A stretch of DNA of 64,000 nucleotides from Alphaproteobacteria bacterium. Its GTDB lineage: Bacteria; Pseudomonadota; Alphaproteobacteria; Reyranellales; Reyranellaceae. The notes beneath the pieces were generated by a model that did not search any database, was not told the DNA's origin, and worked only from the letters and a program-made list of their open reading frames with translations. The DNA lies in contig VGCZ01000023.1 in assembly GCA_016869975.1 (NCBI GenBank), positions 22,428 through 86,427 on the forward strand. The letters run 5' to 3'. This document shows, one piece after another, positions 54,775 to 64,000 of this stretch; within the stretch, counting starts at the first letter, position 1, and every line of letters begins with the position of its first letter. The translations under genes were made by a program, and so were the position numbers.

Positions 54775-56028
54775 TCACGCAACGCCGCGCGGCTTCTGGG
54801 CCACCAACGCCGCCGCCACGGCCAGCGCCGACAACGTTCCGAAGACCATCAACGAGCGCACGTAGTCGCCGCCACTATCGCGCAGCACGCCCGACAGCAC
54901 CGGGCCGACCGCCTGGGCCAGCACTTGCAACGACAGCGCCACGCCGCGGATCGCGCCGTAGCTCTCGCGACCGAAATAGTCGGCCCAGGCGATCGGCAGC
55001 AGGGTGAGGATGCCGCCGATGCCCATGCCGAAGACGCCGGCCGCCAGATAGGCGCCCGAGGCGCCATGCACCCAGATCAGACCGAAGCTGCCCGATCCGA
55101 GCAGGAGCGCCGCCAGCGCCATCGAGTAGCGGATCGGCCCGCGCCGCGCGAGATAGCCGAAGCCGATGGTCGCGACCGCCGACATCGAGGAGAAAACGCC
55201 CACCGCCGACGCGGCGATCATCGGCGAGATCCCGCGCTCGATGAGATGCGGTACCTGGTGCAGGCTCACGCCGGCCTGCACCGGGTAGACCAGCACGGTG
55301 AAGAGCGACAGCAGCCAGAAGGCCGGCGTGCGCATGGCCTGGGCGCGGCTGAAGCGCGGCTCGACAGGTGTCGCCGCCGCGTTGGCCGACGCCAGCCTAT
55401 CGGGCACCAGCCCGACATCCTCGGGACGGCGCACCAGCAACAGCCAGCTCGGCAGGAAGCCCACGATCAGCACCGTGGCGCCGACCGCGATCCAGCCGTC
55501 GCGCCAGTCGCCCGCGCCGATAGCGAACTGCGCGATCAACGGCAGGGCGATCAGCCCGCCGATCTGCGCCACGGTGGCGATCGAGGTGACGAAGGCGCGG
55601 TGTGTCACGAACCAGGCGTTGAGCGCGCCGTAGAGGCCGAGGTCGAACGGCCCGGCCCAGATCATGCGCGCGAAGCAGAACACCAGGTAGAACACCGGCA
55701 GCGACTGGACCAGCGACAACCCCATGCAGGCGACGCCAGAGAGTAGCACCGCAAGCGTCAGCACCAGCCGCGCGCCCTGCCGATCGAGCATCGGGCCGAT
55801 GATCGGCGAGATTACCGCGGCCAGCACGCCACCCACCGAGACGGCGCCGGCGATCGCGGTGCGCGACCAGCCGAAATACTCGGTCATCGGCGTGACGAAG
55901 ATCGACAGCACCGCCACCGATGGGCCCTGTCGCGCGAAACAGGCGAGACAGACGCAGCCCAGCACCACCCAGCCATAGAAGAACGGCAGGCGCGGGATCA
56001 GCAGGCTGGGTAGCAGCGGTGGGGACAC
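54775..56028 (-). CDS. MFS transporter, OFA (oxalate/formate antiporter)-like
   Basis: 417 residues, 12 transmembrane helices. The N-terminal FYGWVVLGCVCLACFARQGPS and YFGWSRTAIAGAVSVGG, and SPIIGPMLDRQGAR (the loop-2/3 motif), fit the OFA/monocarboxylate group of MFS. Substrate unknown. The start is GTG at 56028, only 7 nt from the stop of DUF1304, so the two are probably one operon. Confidence 0.82.
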   Translation of the reverse strand: MSPPLLPSLLIPRLPFFYGWVVLGCVCLACFARQGPSVAVLSIFVTPMTEYFGWSRTAIAGAVSVGGVLAAVISPIIGPMLDRQGARLVLTLAVLLSGVACMGLSLVQSLPVFYLVFCFARMIWAGPFDLGLYGALNAWFVTHRAFVTSIATVAQIGGLIALPLIAQFAIGAGDWRDGWIAVGATVLIVGFLPSWLLLVRRPEDVGLVPDRLASANAAATPVEPRFSRAQAMRTPAFWLLSLFTVLVYPVQAGVSLHQVPHLIERGISPMIAASAVGVFSSMSAVATIGFGYLARRGPIRYSMALAALLLGSGSFGLIWVHGASGAYLAAGVFGMGIGGILTLLPIAWADYFGRESYGAIRGVALSLQVLAQAVGPVLSGVLRDSGGDYVRSLMVFGTLSALAVAAALVAQKPRGVA

Positions 56029-56035
56029 GGACCGA

Positions 56036-56404
56036 TCAAGCGGCGGTGGGCTTGCGCACCAGCAGCACCAGCGTCAGGCCGATCAGCGCCGGTACCGCCT
56101 GGGTGACGAGGATCGAGGTCTTCGCGGTCAGGCCGCCGAAAACCCCGGCGACCACGACACAGCCCAGGAAGAAGCTCTTCAAATCTCGCCGATCGGACCA
56201 GATCGCCCAGCCGAGGCCGGCGGCGAGGAAGCCGTTGTAGAGGCCCTGATTGGCCGCCAGCACGGCCGACGAGGCGGACACCTCGGGCGTCATGCCGAAG
56301 ATCTTTCGGCCGACGGGATGGTCCCAGAAGAACATCTCCAGCACTAGGAAGCCGAGATGACTGAGGGCGACGAGCACCAATACGACCGTCGTCAGCAGCT
56401 TCAT
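56036..56404 (-). CDS. DUF1304 family membrane protein
   Basis: 122 residues, four transmembrane helices. Family signatures are SHLGFLVLEMFFWDHPVGRKIFGM (read in parts) and AANQGLYNGFLAAGLGWAIW. Function unknown. It precedes the OFA-like MFS gene by 7 nt. Confidence 0.87.
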   Translation of the reverse strand: MKLLTTVVLVLVALSHLGFLVLEMFFWDHPVGRKIFGMTPEVSASSAVLAANQGLYNGFLAAGLGWAIWSDRRDLKSFFLGCVVVAGVFGGLTAKTSILVTQAVPALIGLTLVLLVRKPTAA

Positions 56405-56526
56405 CGCGCGTCCCCTCGATCGCCCGCCCTGCGGCCGCAAGCGGTAGCATGGCCTTCCTGCACGGTCGACAGCCGGCGCGCCAACGATCAGGATACCGGC
56501 GCAAACCCTGACGAGGCAGCGAGGCC

Positions 56527-57186
56527 ATGGCTACCTACCAACGTCCGCCAATCAACCCGGTGGTCGACGCACAGCGCAGTTCGCGCTGGCCGATACTTCT
56601 CTTCGTGGTCGCGGCCGTGCTCGCGGTCGGTGGTGGCATCGCCTACGACCGCTACGTCGCCAACGCGCCGATCGTGCTGACGCCGACCAAGCCCACCGAG
56701 CCGGCGGCCAAGAGCCGTCCGTCGCAGTCCACGAGCCCCTCGTCGCAGCCGACACGACCCGGCCAGGCCAAGCCGCCCCAGGCCTCCAGCGGCACGCCGG
56801 CATGGATGCCGCTGGCCCTCACCGCTCTGCCGTTCATCATCATCGGCGCGATCGCGGCGGGCGTCGTGATCTTCATCCGCCGGGCCCGGAGCGCGGCCAT
56901 GGCCCAGGCGGGCAGCGGCAATCCGATCGGCCATTGGTCCGGTGGCCAGCCTACCGGCTCCGGCGGCACGGCGAGCGGGCCATGGGCGCGGCAGCCGGGC
57001 ACGGTCGCCTCGACGACGTCGGTCAGCACGACATCGAGCCAACCGGCCAAACGCAAAGGCGGCGGTTTCCCGCTGCTGCCGATCGTCGTCGGCGCCATCA
57101 TCCTCGACCAGGCAGTCTTCAACGGCCGCTACAGCCGCGAGGCGCTGAACTGGATCATGAAGTTCATGGAGGGCTTCAGCCGCTAG
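56527..57186 (+). CDS. Hypothetical membrane protein
   Basis: 219 residues. One N-terminal helix (PILLFVVAAVLAVGGGIAY), a Ser/Thr/Pro linker, a second helix (LALTALPFIIIGAIAAGVVIF), a Gly/Ser/Thr-rich stretch, then a hydrophobic LLPIVVGAIILDQAVF near the C-terminus. I do not recognise a family. It lies upstream of the leucine leader region with only 14 nt before the TTGACA promoter. Confidence 0.6.
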   Translation: MATYQRPPINPVVDAQRSSRWPILLFVVAAVLAVGGGIAYDRYVANAPIVLTPTKPTEPAAKSRPSQSTSPSSQPTRPGQAKPPQASSGTPAWMPLALTALPFIIIGAIAAGVVIFIRRARSAAMAQAGSGNPIGHWSGGQPTGSGGTASGPWARQPGTVASTTSVSTTSSQPAKRKGGGFPLLPIVVGAIILDQAVFNGRYSREALNWIMKFMEGFSR

Positions 57187-57200
57187 ACCCGCCGCGGCGG

Positions 57201-57228
57201 TTGACATTCCCGCCCCGGGCGCTAGCTT
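57201..57228 (+). promoter_or_regulatory. Promoter of the leuA leader
   Basis: TTGACA (57201-57206), 16-nt spacer, TAGCTT (57223-57228). The predicted transcription start (about 57235-57237) coincides with the ATG of the leader peptide, so the leader mRNA would be leaderless. Confidence 0.6.
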
Positions 57229-57236
57229 GCCGGCCC

Positions 57237-59229
<1,993 letters not shown>

Positions 59230-59251
59230 GCGGGGATATCGTCATCTCCCG

Positions 59252-59590
59252 GTGCGTAAGGACGGTTATGATCGCGGTGCGGCAGGAGTCGCGCCGCCAT
59301 CGCTTGGGAGGATTTCCATATCTGCACGACTTCAGGGCTTCGCTCGTCTCGCCGCTGTCGCGGTGATCGCCGCCGGCGCCGGCGCCGGCACGATGTATCT
59401 CTCCGCCGGGGAAGCCGGCGCCGAGAACCAGCCGCACATGCGCGCCGCGCTGAACGCGCTGCAGACCGCCAAGAACCAGCTGCAGGTCGCGTCCGCTGAC
59501 AAGGGCGGGCACCGCGTCAAGGCGCTCGGCCTGGTGAACGCCGCGATCGACGAGGTCCAACGCGGCATCGCCTTCGACAACAGGCGGTAG
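59252..59590 (+). CDS. Small exported or membrane-anchored hypothetical protein
   Basis: 112 residues if started at GTG 59252, which lacks a ribosome site. The part that looks real begins near codon 23, with one hydrophobic segment (LAAVAVIAAGAGAGTMYL) and a helical C-terminal region (LNALQTAKNQLQVAS, GLVNAAIDEVQRGIA). A strong GGGAGG (59306-59311) lies 6 nt before an in-frame ATA at 59318 and directly before an in-frame ATT, so initiation may use a non-standard codon. No family recognised. Confidence 0.55.
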   Translation: MRKDGYDRGAAGVAPPSLGRISISARLQGFARLAAVAVIAAGAGAGTMYLSAGEAGAENQPHMRAALNALQTAKNQLQVASADKGGHRVKALGLVNAAIDEVQRGIAFDNRR

Positions 59591-59599
59591 TGCCCTCAA

Positions 59600-59627
59600 T
59601 ACCTTCCCCCGCCAGCGGGGGAAGGTA
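59600..59627. terminator. Perfect hairpin between convergent genes
   Basis: TACCTTCCCCCG / CGGGGGAAGGTA, 12-bp perfect stem with a CCAG loop, between the convergent genes 59252-59590 and 59638-60831. It may terminate both, but no U-tract follows. The sequence type is also common as a dispersed repeat. Confidence 0.55.
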
Positions 59628-59637
59628 GGAGACTACG

Positions 59638-60831
59638 TCACGTGCTGGTCCACTGATCGGCGCCGTCGATGAACGACTTCAGCACGCGACGGATCGTGGC
59701 TTCCGGGATGTCGCGGGTGATGAAGACGATCTTCGAGCGCCGATCCTCGTCGGGCCATTTCTCGAGAACGGCCGGCGGATGGAACACGTGCTGCACGCCG
59801 TGGATCACCACCGGCTTGTCGCTCTCCGAGACATTCAGGATGCCCTTCACCCTCAATAGGTCCGGCCCCCTATAAGTCACCAGCGCGTCCAGCGCGCCGG
59901 CGACGGTGGCCCAGGCGAAGGGCTTGTCGAAGGTCAGGCAGAAGGCGCGGATGCGATCGTCGTGCCGGTTCACATCGTGCGGGTCCTGGGTCTCGGCGTA
60001 GTGCTCGGGGCCCGGCCCGGCGAAAGGCTGGTCTGAATCGCCCTTCGGCCCGTGGTCATGATCGTGCGAATGGCCATGCTCGTGGCCGTGATGATGGTGG
60101 TGATGGCCGTCGCCGTGGTGGTGATGGCGATGCGGGTCGCCGAGATAGGCTTCCTCGTGCAGCCAGCGCTTGACGTCGGCGCTCTTGGTCTCGGGGTTGT
60201 AGAGGCCGGCGTTCATGATGTCGCCGGGCGACACCTCGCCGTGCTGGATGCTGAACATCCGCGCGCCGGGATTGAGATGCTGGAGGCGGTGCTTCAGCTC
60301 GTCGACGATCGGCGCCGTGGCGATGTCGGTCTTGGTCAGCAGCAGCCGGTCGGCCACCGCCGCCTGCTTCACCGATTCCATGTGGTTGTCGAGCGTACTG
60401 GCGCCGTTGACCGCGTCGACCGTGGTGACCACGCCGTCGAGGCGATAGCGCGTCGACAGCAGCGGGTCGGTCATCAAGGTGTGGATGATCGGCGCCGGAT
60501 CTGCCAGGCCGGTGGTCTCGACCACCATGCGTTTGAAGGCGTTGATCTCGCCGCGCTGGCGCTTCAGGTACAGCTCGCCCATGGTGCGTACCAAGTCGCC
60601 GCGCACCGTGCAGCACAGACAGCCGCTGCTGAGCTCGACCATGCCCTCCTCGTTCGACTTCTCGACCAGCTGGTGATCCAGCCCGATCTCGCCGAACTCG
60701 TTGATGATCACCGCGGTGTCGCCCATCTCGGGCTTGCGCAGCAGCTCGCGCAGCAGGGTGGTCTTGCCGCTGCCGAGGAAGCCGGTCAACACCGATACCG
60801 GGATGCGTTCCTCTGGCGCCGTCGTGCTCAT
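59638..60831 (-). CDS. COG0523 (CobW/YjiA/ZigA) GTP-dependent metallochaperone with His-rich insert
   Basis: 397 residues. G3E GTPase motifs: Walker A GFLGSGKTTLL, CxCC metal motif SSGCLCCTV, VVETTGLADP, and the TKTDIA base motif. A His-rich insert (HRHHHHGDGHHHHHHGHEHG and HSHDHDHG) lies between the GTPase and C-terminal CobW domains and likely buffers Zn or another metal. ATG at 60831 overlaps the CHAD stop (ATGA), so the two genes are coupled. Confidence 0.93.
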   Translation of the reverse strand: MSTTAPEERIPVSVLTGFLGSGKTTLLRELLRKPEMGDTAVIINEFGEIGLDHQLVEKSNEEGMVELSSGCLCCTVRGDLVRTMGELYLKRQRGEINAFKRMVVETTGLADPAPIIHTLMTDPLLSTRYRLDGVVTTVDAVNGASTLDNHMESVKQAAVADRLLLTKTDIATAPIVDELKHRLQHLNPGARMFSIQHGEVSPGDIMNAGLYNPETKSADVKRWLHEEAYLGDPHRHHHHGDGHHHHHHGHEHGHSHDHDHGPKGDSDQPFAGPGPEHYAETQDPHDVNRHDDRIRAFCLTFDKPFAWATVAGALDALVTYRGPDLLRVKGILNVSESDKPVVIHGVQHVFHPPAVLEKWPDEDRRSKIVFITRDIPEATIRRVLKSFIDGADQWTST

Positions 60832-61775
60832 GATCCTCGCTCCTCATCCTCTTGCCCGTCGCGCCAGAAGCGCTTGACCCGGGCGAAGCGGCGCGCCGCG
60901 CGCGCCACGTGCTTGTCGATCGCCGCCATCGGCGCCGCCGACAGCCAGAAGCTGAGCGCGCCGGCGATCCAATCCAGCCTCCCGGCCGGCCGCGCCGCCT
61001 CGGCGATCTGGCCGACGACGCGCATGGCGTCGATCCGGTCGTTGGCCTCGCCCAGCGCGTCCTGCAATGACGCCGCAGCCCCGATATAGGCGCGCGCGGC
61101 CGTCGGGTCAAAAAGCGGCGACAGGAACGAGGCGGCGTAGCGCTGCTTCTTGACCTGGAGGCGCAACGCGTGCCGCGCCTCGGCCGGCAGCTTGTCGAGC
61201 GCCTTGAGCCGCTTGACGATGCGCTTGTGGCGCCGCCCCAGGCGGTCGCGCGCGAAGGCCAACGGACCCATCGCGTCCTCCGCGGCCGGCGCGACGGTCA
61301 TCGGTCGGTCGAGCCAGTCCTCGAGGGCGCGGTCGAGGGTCGTGAAACCCTCGCCCGCCAACGCCGCGCGCGCCTGCTGATGGCGGGTACGGCGCAGGCG
61401 CAGCGCGGTCTCGCGCAGGGCGGCGAGGTCGCCGGGCGCGCGCGGCAGATGCGCCAGCGCCGTCACCGAGCGGCCAAACTCGCCGGCCAGCAGCACGTCG
61501 ATATCGCGTGTCGGGCCGCAGGAATCGGCCAGAAGCTTCGCGTCTTCGCGCAACGCCAGCACCGCGTCGCCGGCCAGCGGCTCGCGGAACAGCGCCAGCG
61601 CCGCGCGCAGGCGACGCAAGGCGACACGGCTACGATGGATACCCACGGGCTCGCGCCCGCCCAGCACCAGCTCGCGGCTGGCCCGCAGCTCGGCGCGGGC
61701 CGAACGCAGCGTAGCGCGCACGAGGTCGTGCACGGCGGGGCTGTAGACCGGAAGCTCTGCCTCCATCTCGTCCAT
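60828..61775 (-). CDS. CHAD domain protein
   Basis: 315 residues, all-helical CHAD domain with conserved basic patches: GIHRSRVALRRLRAALALF, CGPTRDIDVLL, and RHALRLQVKKQRYAASFL. CHAD domains bind inorganic polyphosphate through these His/Arg/Lys residues. ATG at 61775 is chosen over the TTG at 61811; 61766 is also possible. It is coupled to the COG0523 gene by a 4-nt overlap and divergent from the flavin reductase. Confidence 0.9.
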   Translation of the reverse strand: MDEMEAELPVYSPAVHDLVRATLRSARAELRASRELVLGGREPVGIHRSRVALRRLRAALALFREPLAGDAVLALREDAKLLADSCGPTRDIDVLLAGEFGRSVTALAHLPRAPGDLAALRETALRLRRTRHQQARAALAGEGFTTLDRALEDWLDRPMTVAPAAEDAMGPLAFARDRLGRRHKRIVKRLKALDKLPAEARHALRLQVKKQRYAASFLSPLFDPTAARAYIGAAASLQDALGEANDRIDAMRVVGQIAEAARPAGRLDWIAGALSFWLSAAPMAAIDKHVARAARRFARVKRFWRDGQEDEERGS

Positions 61776-61930
61776 GGCCGCAGGGTGCCCTTGTCGCGCC
61801 GACCCGATCAACCATGATCGCCGAGCGGTCCGATCGTGCGGTCATCGGCCATTTCGCAGAGCGCCCGACTTGGGTTGCGCCGGGCCGGGCCATCCCCCAC
61901 TCTGCCGCCCTGCGTAGAGAGGAAGCGGCG

Positions 61931-62446
61931 ATGACCTGCGATCCGGTCGCCTTCAAGAAGGGTATGCGCCATCTGGCGGCCAGCGTGACCTTGATCACCA
62001 CGCGCCACGCCGGCGAGCGCGGCGGGCTGACGGCGACGGCGGTGTGCTCGGTCTCGGCCGAGCCGCCGCAGCTGCTGGTCTGCGTCAACCGCTCGGCCAG
62101 CGCCCATCCGCTGATCGTCGCCAGCCGCAAATTCTGCGTCAACGTGCTGGCGCCCCAGCACCGCAAGATCGCCGAGCGCTTCGCCGGCATGGATGGTGTC
62201 GAGGGTGACGCGCGGTTCGAGGGGCTGGGCGAGTGGTGTTCGATGATCGGCGACGTGCCGACCCTGCTCGGCTGCCCGGTCACCTTCGCCTGCGAGACGG
62301 TCAACACGATGGTGGCGGGCACGCATACCATCGTCGTCGGCAAGATCATGGATGTCGCGCTGGATCCGGCGGCGGTCGCCCTGCTCTACGCCGACGCCAC
62401 CTTCGTGCCCGCCGACGTGCTACGCGGCGTCGCGCCGCCATCCTGA
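61931..62446 (+). CDS. Flavin reductase-like FMN-binding protein
   Basis: 171 residues, flavin reductase domain: FKKGMRHLAASVTLITT, GLTATAVCSVSAEPPQLLVCVN (read in parts), FCVNVLA and VGKIMDVAL. Such enzymes supply reduced flavin to a partner oxygenase; no partner is adjacent. GAGAGGAAG precedes the ATG at 61931; the open extension to 61814 overlaps the divergent CHAD promoter and is rejected. Confidence 0.92.
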   Translation: MTCDPVAFKKGMRHLAASVTLITTRHAGERGGLTATAVCSVSAEPPQLLVCVNRSASAHPLIVASRKFCVNVLAPQHRKIAERFAGMDGVEGDARFEGLGEWCSMIGDVPTLLGCPVTFACETVNTMVAGTHTIVVGKIMDVALDPAAVALLYADATFVPADVLRGVAPPS

Positions 62447-62504
62447 AGCGCCGCGGCGCTTGCCCGCGCCGGCACCCGTCAGTATGGTCCGCGCGCTTTC
62501 GTAG

Positions 62505-62579
62505 TGGGGCGTAGCCAAGCGGTAAGGCAGTGGATTTTGATTCCACCATTCCCAGGTTCGAATCCTGGCGCCCCAGCCA
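62505..62579 (+). tRNA. tRNA-Gln (anticodon TTG)
   Basis: A 7-bp acceptor stem TGGGGCG / CGCCCCA, anticodon loop TTTTGAT giving TTG, T-loop GGTTCGAATCC and an encoded 3' CCA after discriminator G (62576-62579). It decodes CAA. No sign of an att-site repeat in the next few hundred bases. Confidence 0.97.
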
Positions 62580-63521
62580 GCGCACCGCACGGACTTTCCT
62601 CCGTTGGTGTAGCCTGACAAGAGCGACCGCGCCTCCGCGAGTCTGCCGGCCGGTTCCCGCTCCGGATGCTCAGCAAGGACCGCTGATCCCGAGGGCCCGG
62701 CACGCCCTTTGGGGCACTCTCTCCGGCCGTCCAGAACGTGATATCGATTCCTGATACACGTCGACGGGCGCAGCTGGCGGACTACCCCGTACAGCGACCG
62801 TGCCGGGCCGGAGTTCAGTGAGTCCGTGGCAGCGGGGCTGTGAGTAGCGAACAAGAGCTTCGACATCTGCTCGGATTCACCCGGTTCTTCATTCGTGTAC
62901 GGGATGAACACCACGCCATCATCGGCAAAGGCTTCACGCCGCCTGGTCTACGGGACCTTATTCCATAGCAATGGTCGATGAGGACTCTGCCTCGCTCGAG
63001 AAGATCCGCGCGCGACAGGCTGATCGGCTGATGACCTTGAAGGGTCGCCTTGAAGATGTCGGGAGCTGGCAACACCGTCCGGACGATCTCGCCCCACATG
63101 GTCCGGCGCGGTGCCTTTCCCGCGTGCCAAGCTTGCGGTGGAGCGAACCTCACCGTCACACAACAGACGTCGACAACATGCACGCATGAGAGCGTTGGAT
63201 ATCGCCAGCGCGGTGGCGACGCAGTGACCGCTGATCACTAGCCCGTCCGTCTGTCAATTTGGCGGCGGTGCCTTTTTTGTGACAAGACGGCCCTGCGCCC
63301 CTCGAACGACGAAGGCCTCTCGCCCCAAACTTGCCAAAAATCAGGGTTCAGTTCCCTGTTGTGTCGGGGCCGGAAGGTCCGTTGCCAATCTCAAGCGTCA
63401 GTGCCGACTGACGGCCTGGCAAACAAGGCACGTCGATTGCATCGAGCTGAAACGGCTTTCCGAACTCTATGGGCGGAACGCCACAGCGGGAGCGCTGCCC
63501 CGCACATCGACGGGAGTGGTA
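62580..63521. other. Region without a supportable gene downstream of tRNA-Gln
   Basis: 942 nt. Short open frames occur (for example a 122-codon minus-strand frame at 62815-63183), but none has a ribosome site plus a recognisable domain, and composition is less GC-biased than in neighbouring genes. A weak GGC/GCC stem followed by T6 at 63261-63278 is a possible terminator on the + strand. It may be decayed sequence next to a tRNA, a common insertion place. Confidence 0.5.
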
Positions 63522-63905
63522 ATGGCACATACAGCGCAACCGACGTGGTTCATTGGCGTAGCGCTGGCGTTGCTCGCAGGCTGCGATGGCGGCGCTCGAC
63601 GCGATTTCGGCCGGCCGACGGTGCAGTCACCGTCCGCTTCGCCACGCCTGGCTCGCTCGCCAGCGTCCATTGCTTCCCCCACGGTGCGCCAGAACGTCGT
63701 CGCCGCCGCCGATCTGAAGTTCACCGGCTTCTTAGAATCGGCCGATCGGGAGGAGATCGTGTCCCAGCCGCTGAATCTGGTTGGCCGGAGCGAGGGCGAT
63801 ATTCGCGCGCGTTTCGGTGCGCCGGCAAGTGAGGAGGATCGCACGCCAGGAAAAGTCTGGCGGTACAGGCACGTGTTCCCCGTCAGGGCTCATAGGACAG
63901 ATTGA
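63522..63905 (+). CDS. Lipoprotein of unknown family, possibly truncated by a frameshift
   Basis: 127 residues. GGGAG 5 nt before the ATG; lipobox LALLAGC gives lipidation. The mature end has LNLVGRSEGDIRARFGAP and GKVWRYR, similar to SmpA/OmlA-like or related lipoproteins that continue after WRYR with a Cys-containing strand. Here the frame ends within 11 codons of WRYR. In another frame the DNA encodes GTCSPSGLIGQIEVFA before a stop, so a frameshift is possible. The last 95 nt of the window show no further gene. Confidence 0.6.
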   Translation: MAHTAQPTWFIGVALALLAGCDGGARRDFGRPTVQSPSASPRLARSPASIASPTVRQNVVAAADLKFTGFLESADREEIVSQPLNLVGRSEGDIRARFGAPASEEDRTPGKVWRYRHVFPVRAHRTD

Positions 63906-64000
63906 GGTGTTTGCGTAGCGGAGTGCTTTCGGCTCATCGTCACCGTTGAGAGGGACGAGGATGAGACCGATGAAGCAGCCGTCGCCGAATGGCACGGCGG

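Noticed and set aside
62420..62914. 164-codon minus-strand frame across tRNA-Gln
   Set aside because: It translates the antisense of the tRNA (RIRTWEWWNQNPLPYRLA), a known type of false gene.
62815..63183. 122-codon minus-strand frame
   Set aside because: No ribosome site, no domain, and composition unlike the surrounding genes; left as part of the coding desert.

Overview
This window is one continuous stretch of a high-GC chromosome from an alphaproteobacterium. The evidence is the gene neighbourhoods: mraZ-rsmH-ftsL at the left edge, RNase P RNA next to an AmiD-type amidase, ctaC-ctaD-ctaB-(small protein)-ctaG-ctaE-DUF983-surf1 with tldD divergent from it, ubiA/rsmE/gshA of the GCS2 type, and small families I associate with Alphaproteobacteria (DUF4170, DUF2852, DUF1272, DUF983). 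Naming a genus would be a guess. A Rhodospirillales or Reyranella-like lineage would fit. Genes are tightly packed, with many 4-nt ATGA or TGATG overlaps.

Left part (1-17 kb): the start of the division/cell-wall cluster (ftsL partial, rsmH, mraZ) with a candidate MraZ-box array over its promoter. Next is a four-gene accessory block (secreted protein, glycine-zipper lipoprotein, extradiol dioxygenase, secreted leucine-rich-repeat protein). RNase P RNA follows, squeezed between neighbours. An amidase/acyltransferase/TerB-DnaJ operon, a crotonase-SDR pair, a TSUP transporter, GDP-mannose dehydratase, uvrB and two paralogous MFS transporters complete this part.

Middle (17-33 kb): thrC with an M16 peptidase and an acetyltransferase; a methyltransferase/DUF1272 pair, an M32 carboxypeptidase, a hydrolase and a membrane LytTR regulator; then the aa3-type cytochrome c oxidase operon with its heme and copper assembly factors, and tldD.

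Right part (33-64 kb): VOC and FkbM proteins, a TauD-type dioxygenase, gshA-rsmE, ubiA with a methyltransferase, and a cluster of three tandem genes (43833-45921) that share an unrecognised ~83-residue module present five times. After these come a duplicated-domain DUF4170 protein, ubiD overlapping a phosphatase gene broken by an in-frame TGA, a TetR regulator with two matching operators, a phage-replication-like orphan, a His-rich secreted protein, a universal stress protein, and leuA behind a probable leaderless leucine leader peptide. The end holds a COG0523 metallochaperone with a CHAD protein, a flavin reductase, tRNA-Gln and a ~0.9 kb stretch without a supportable gene.

The most promising new biology is the three-gene, five-module membrane-anchored family. 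Next are the leaderless leu attenuator, the TetR/DUF2852 regulon and the nonsense-interrupted phosphatase.
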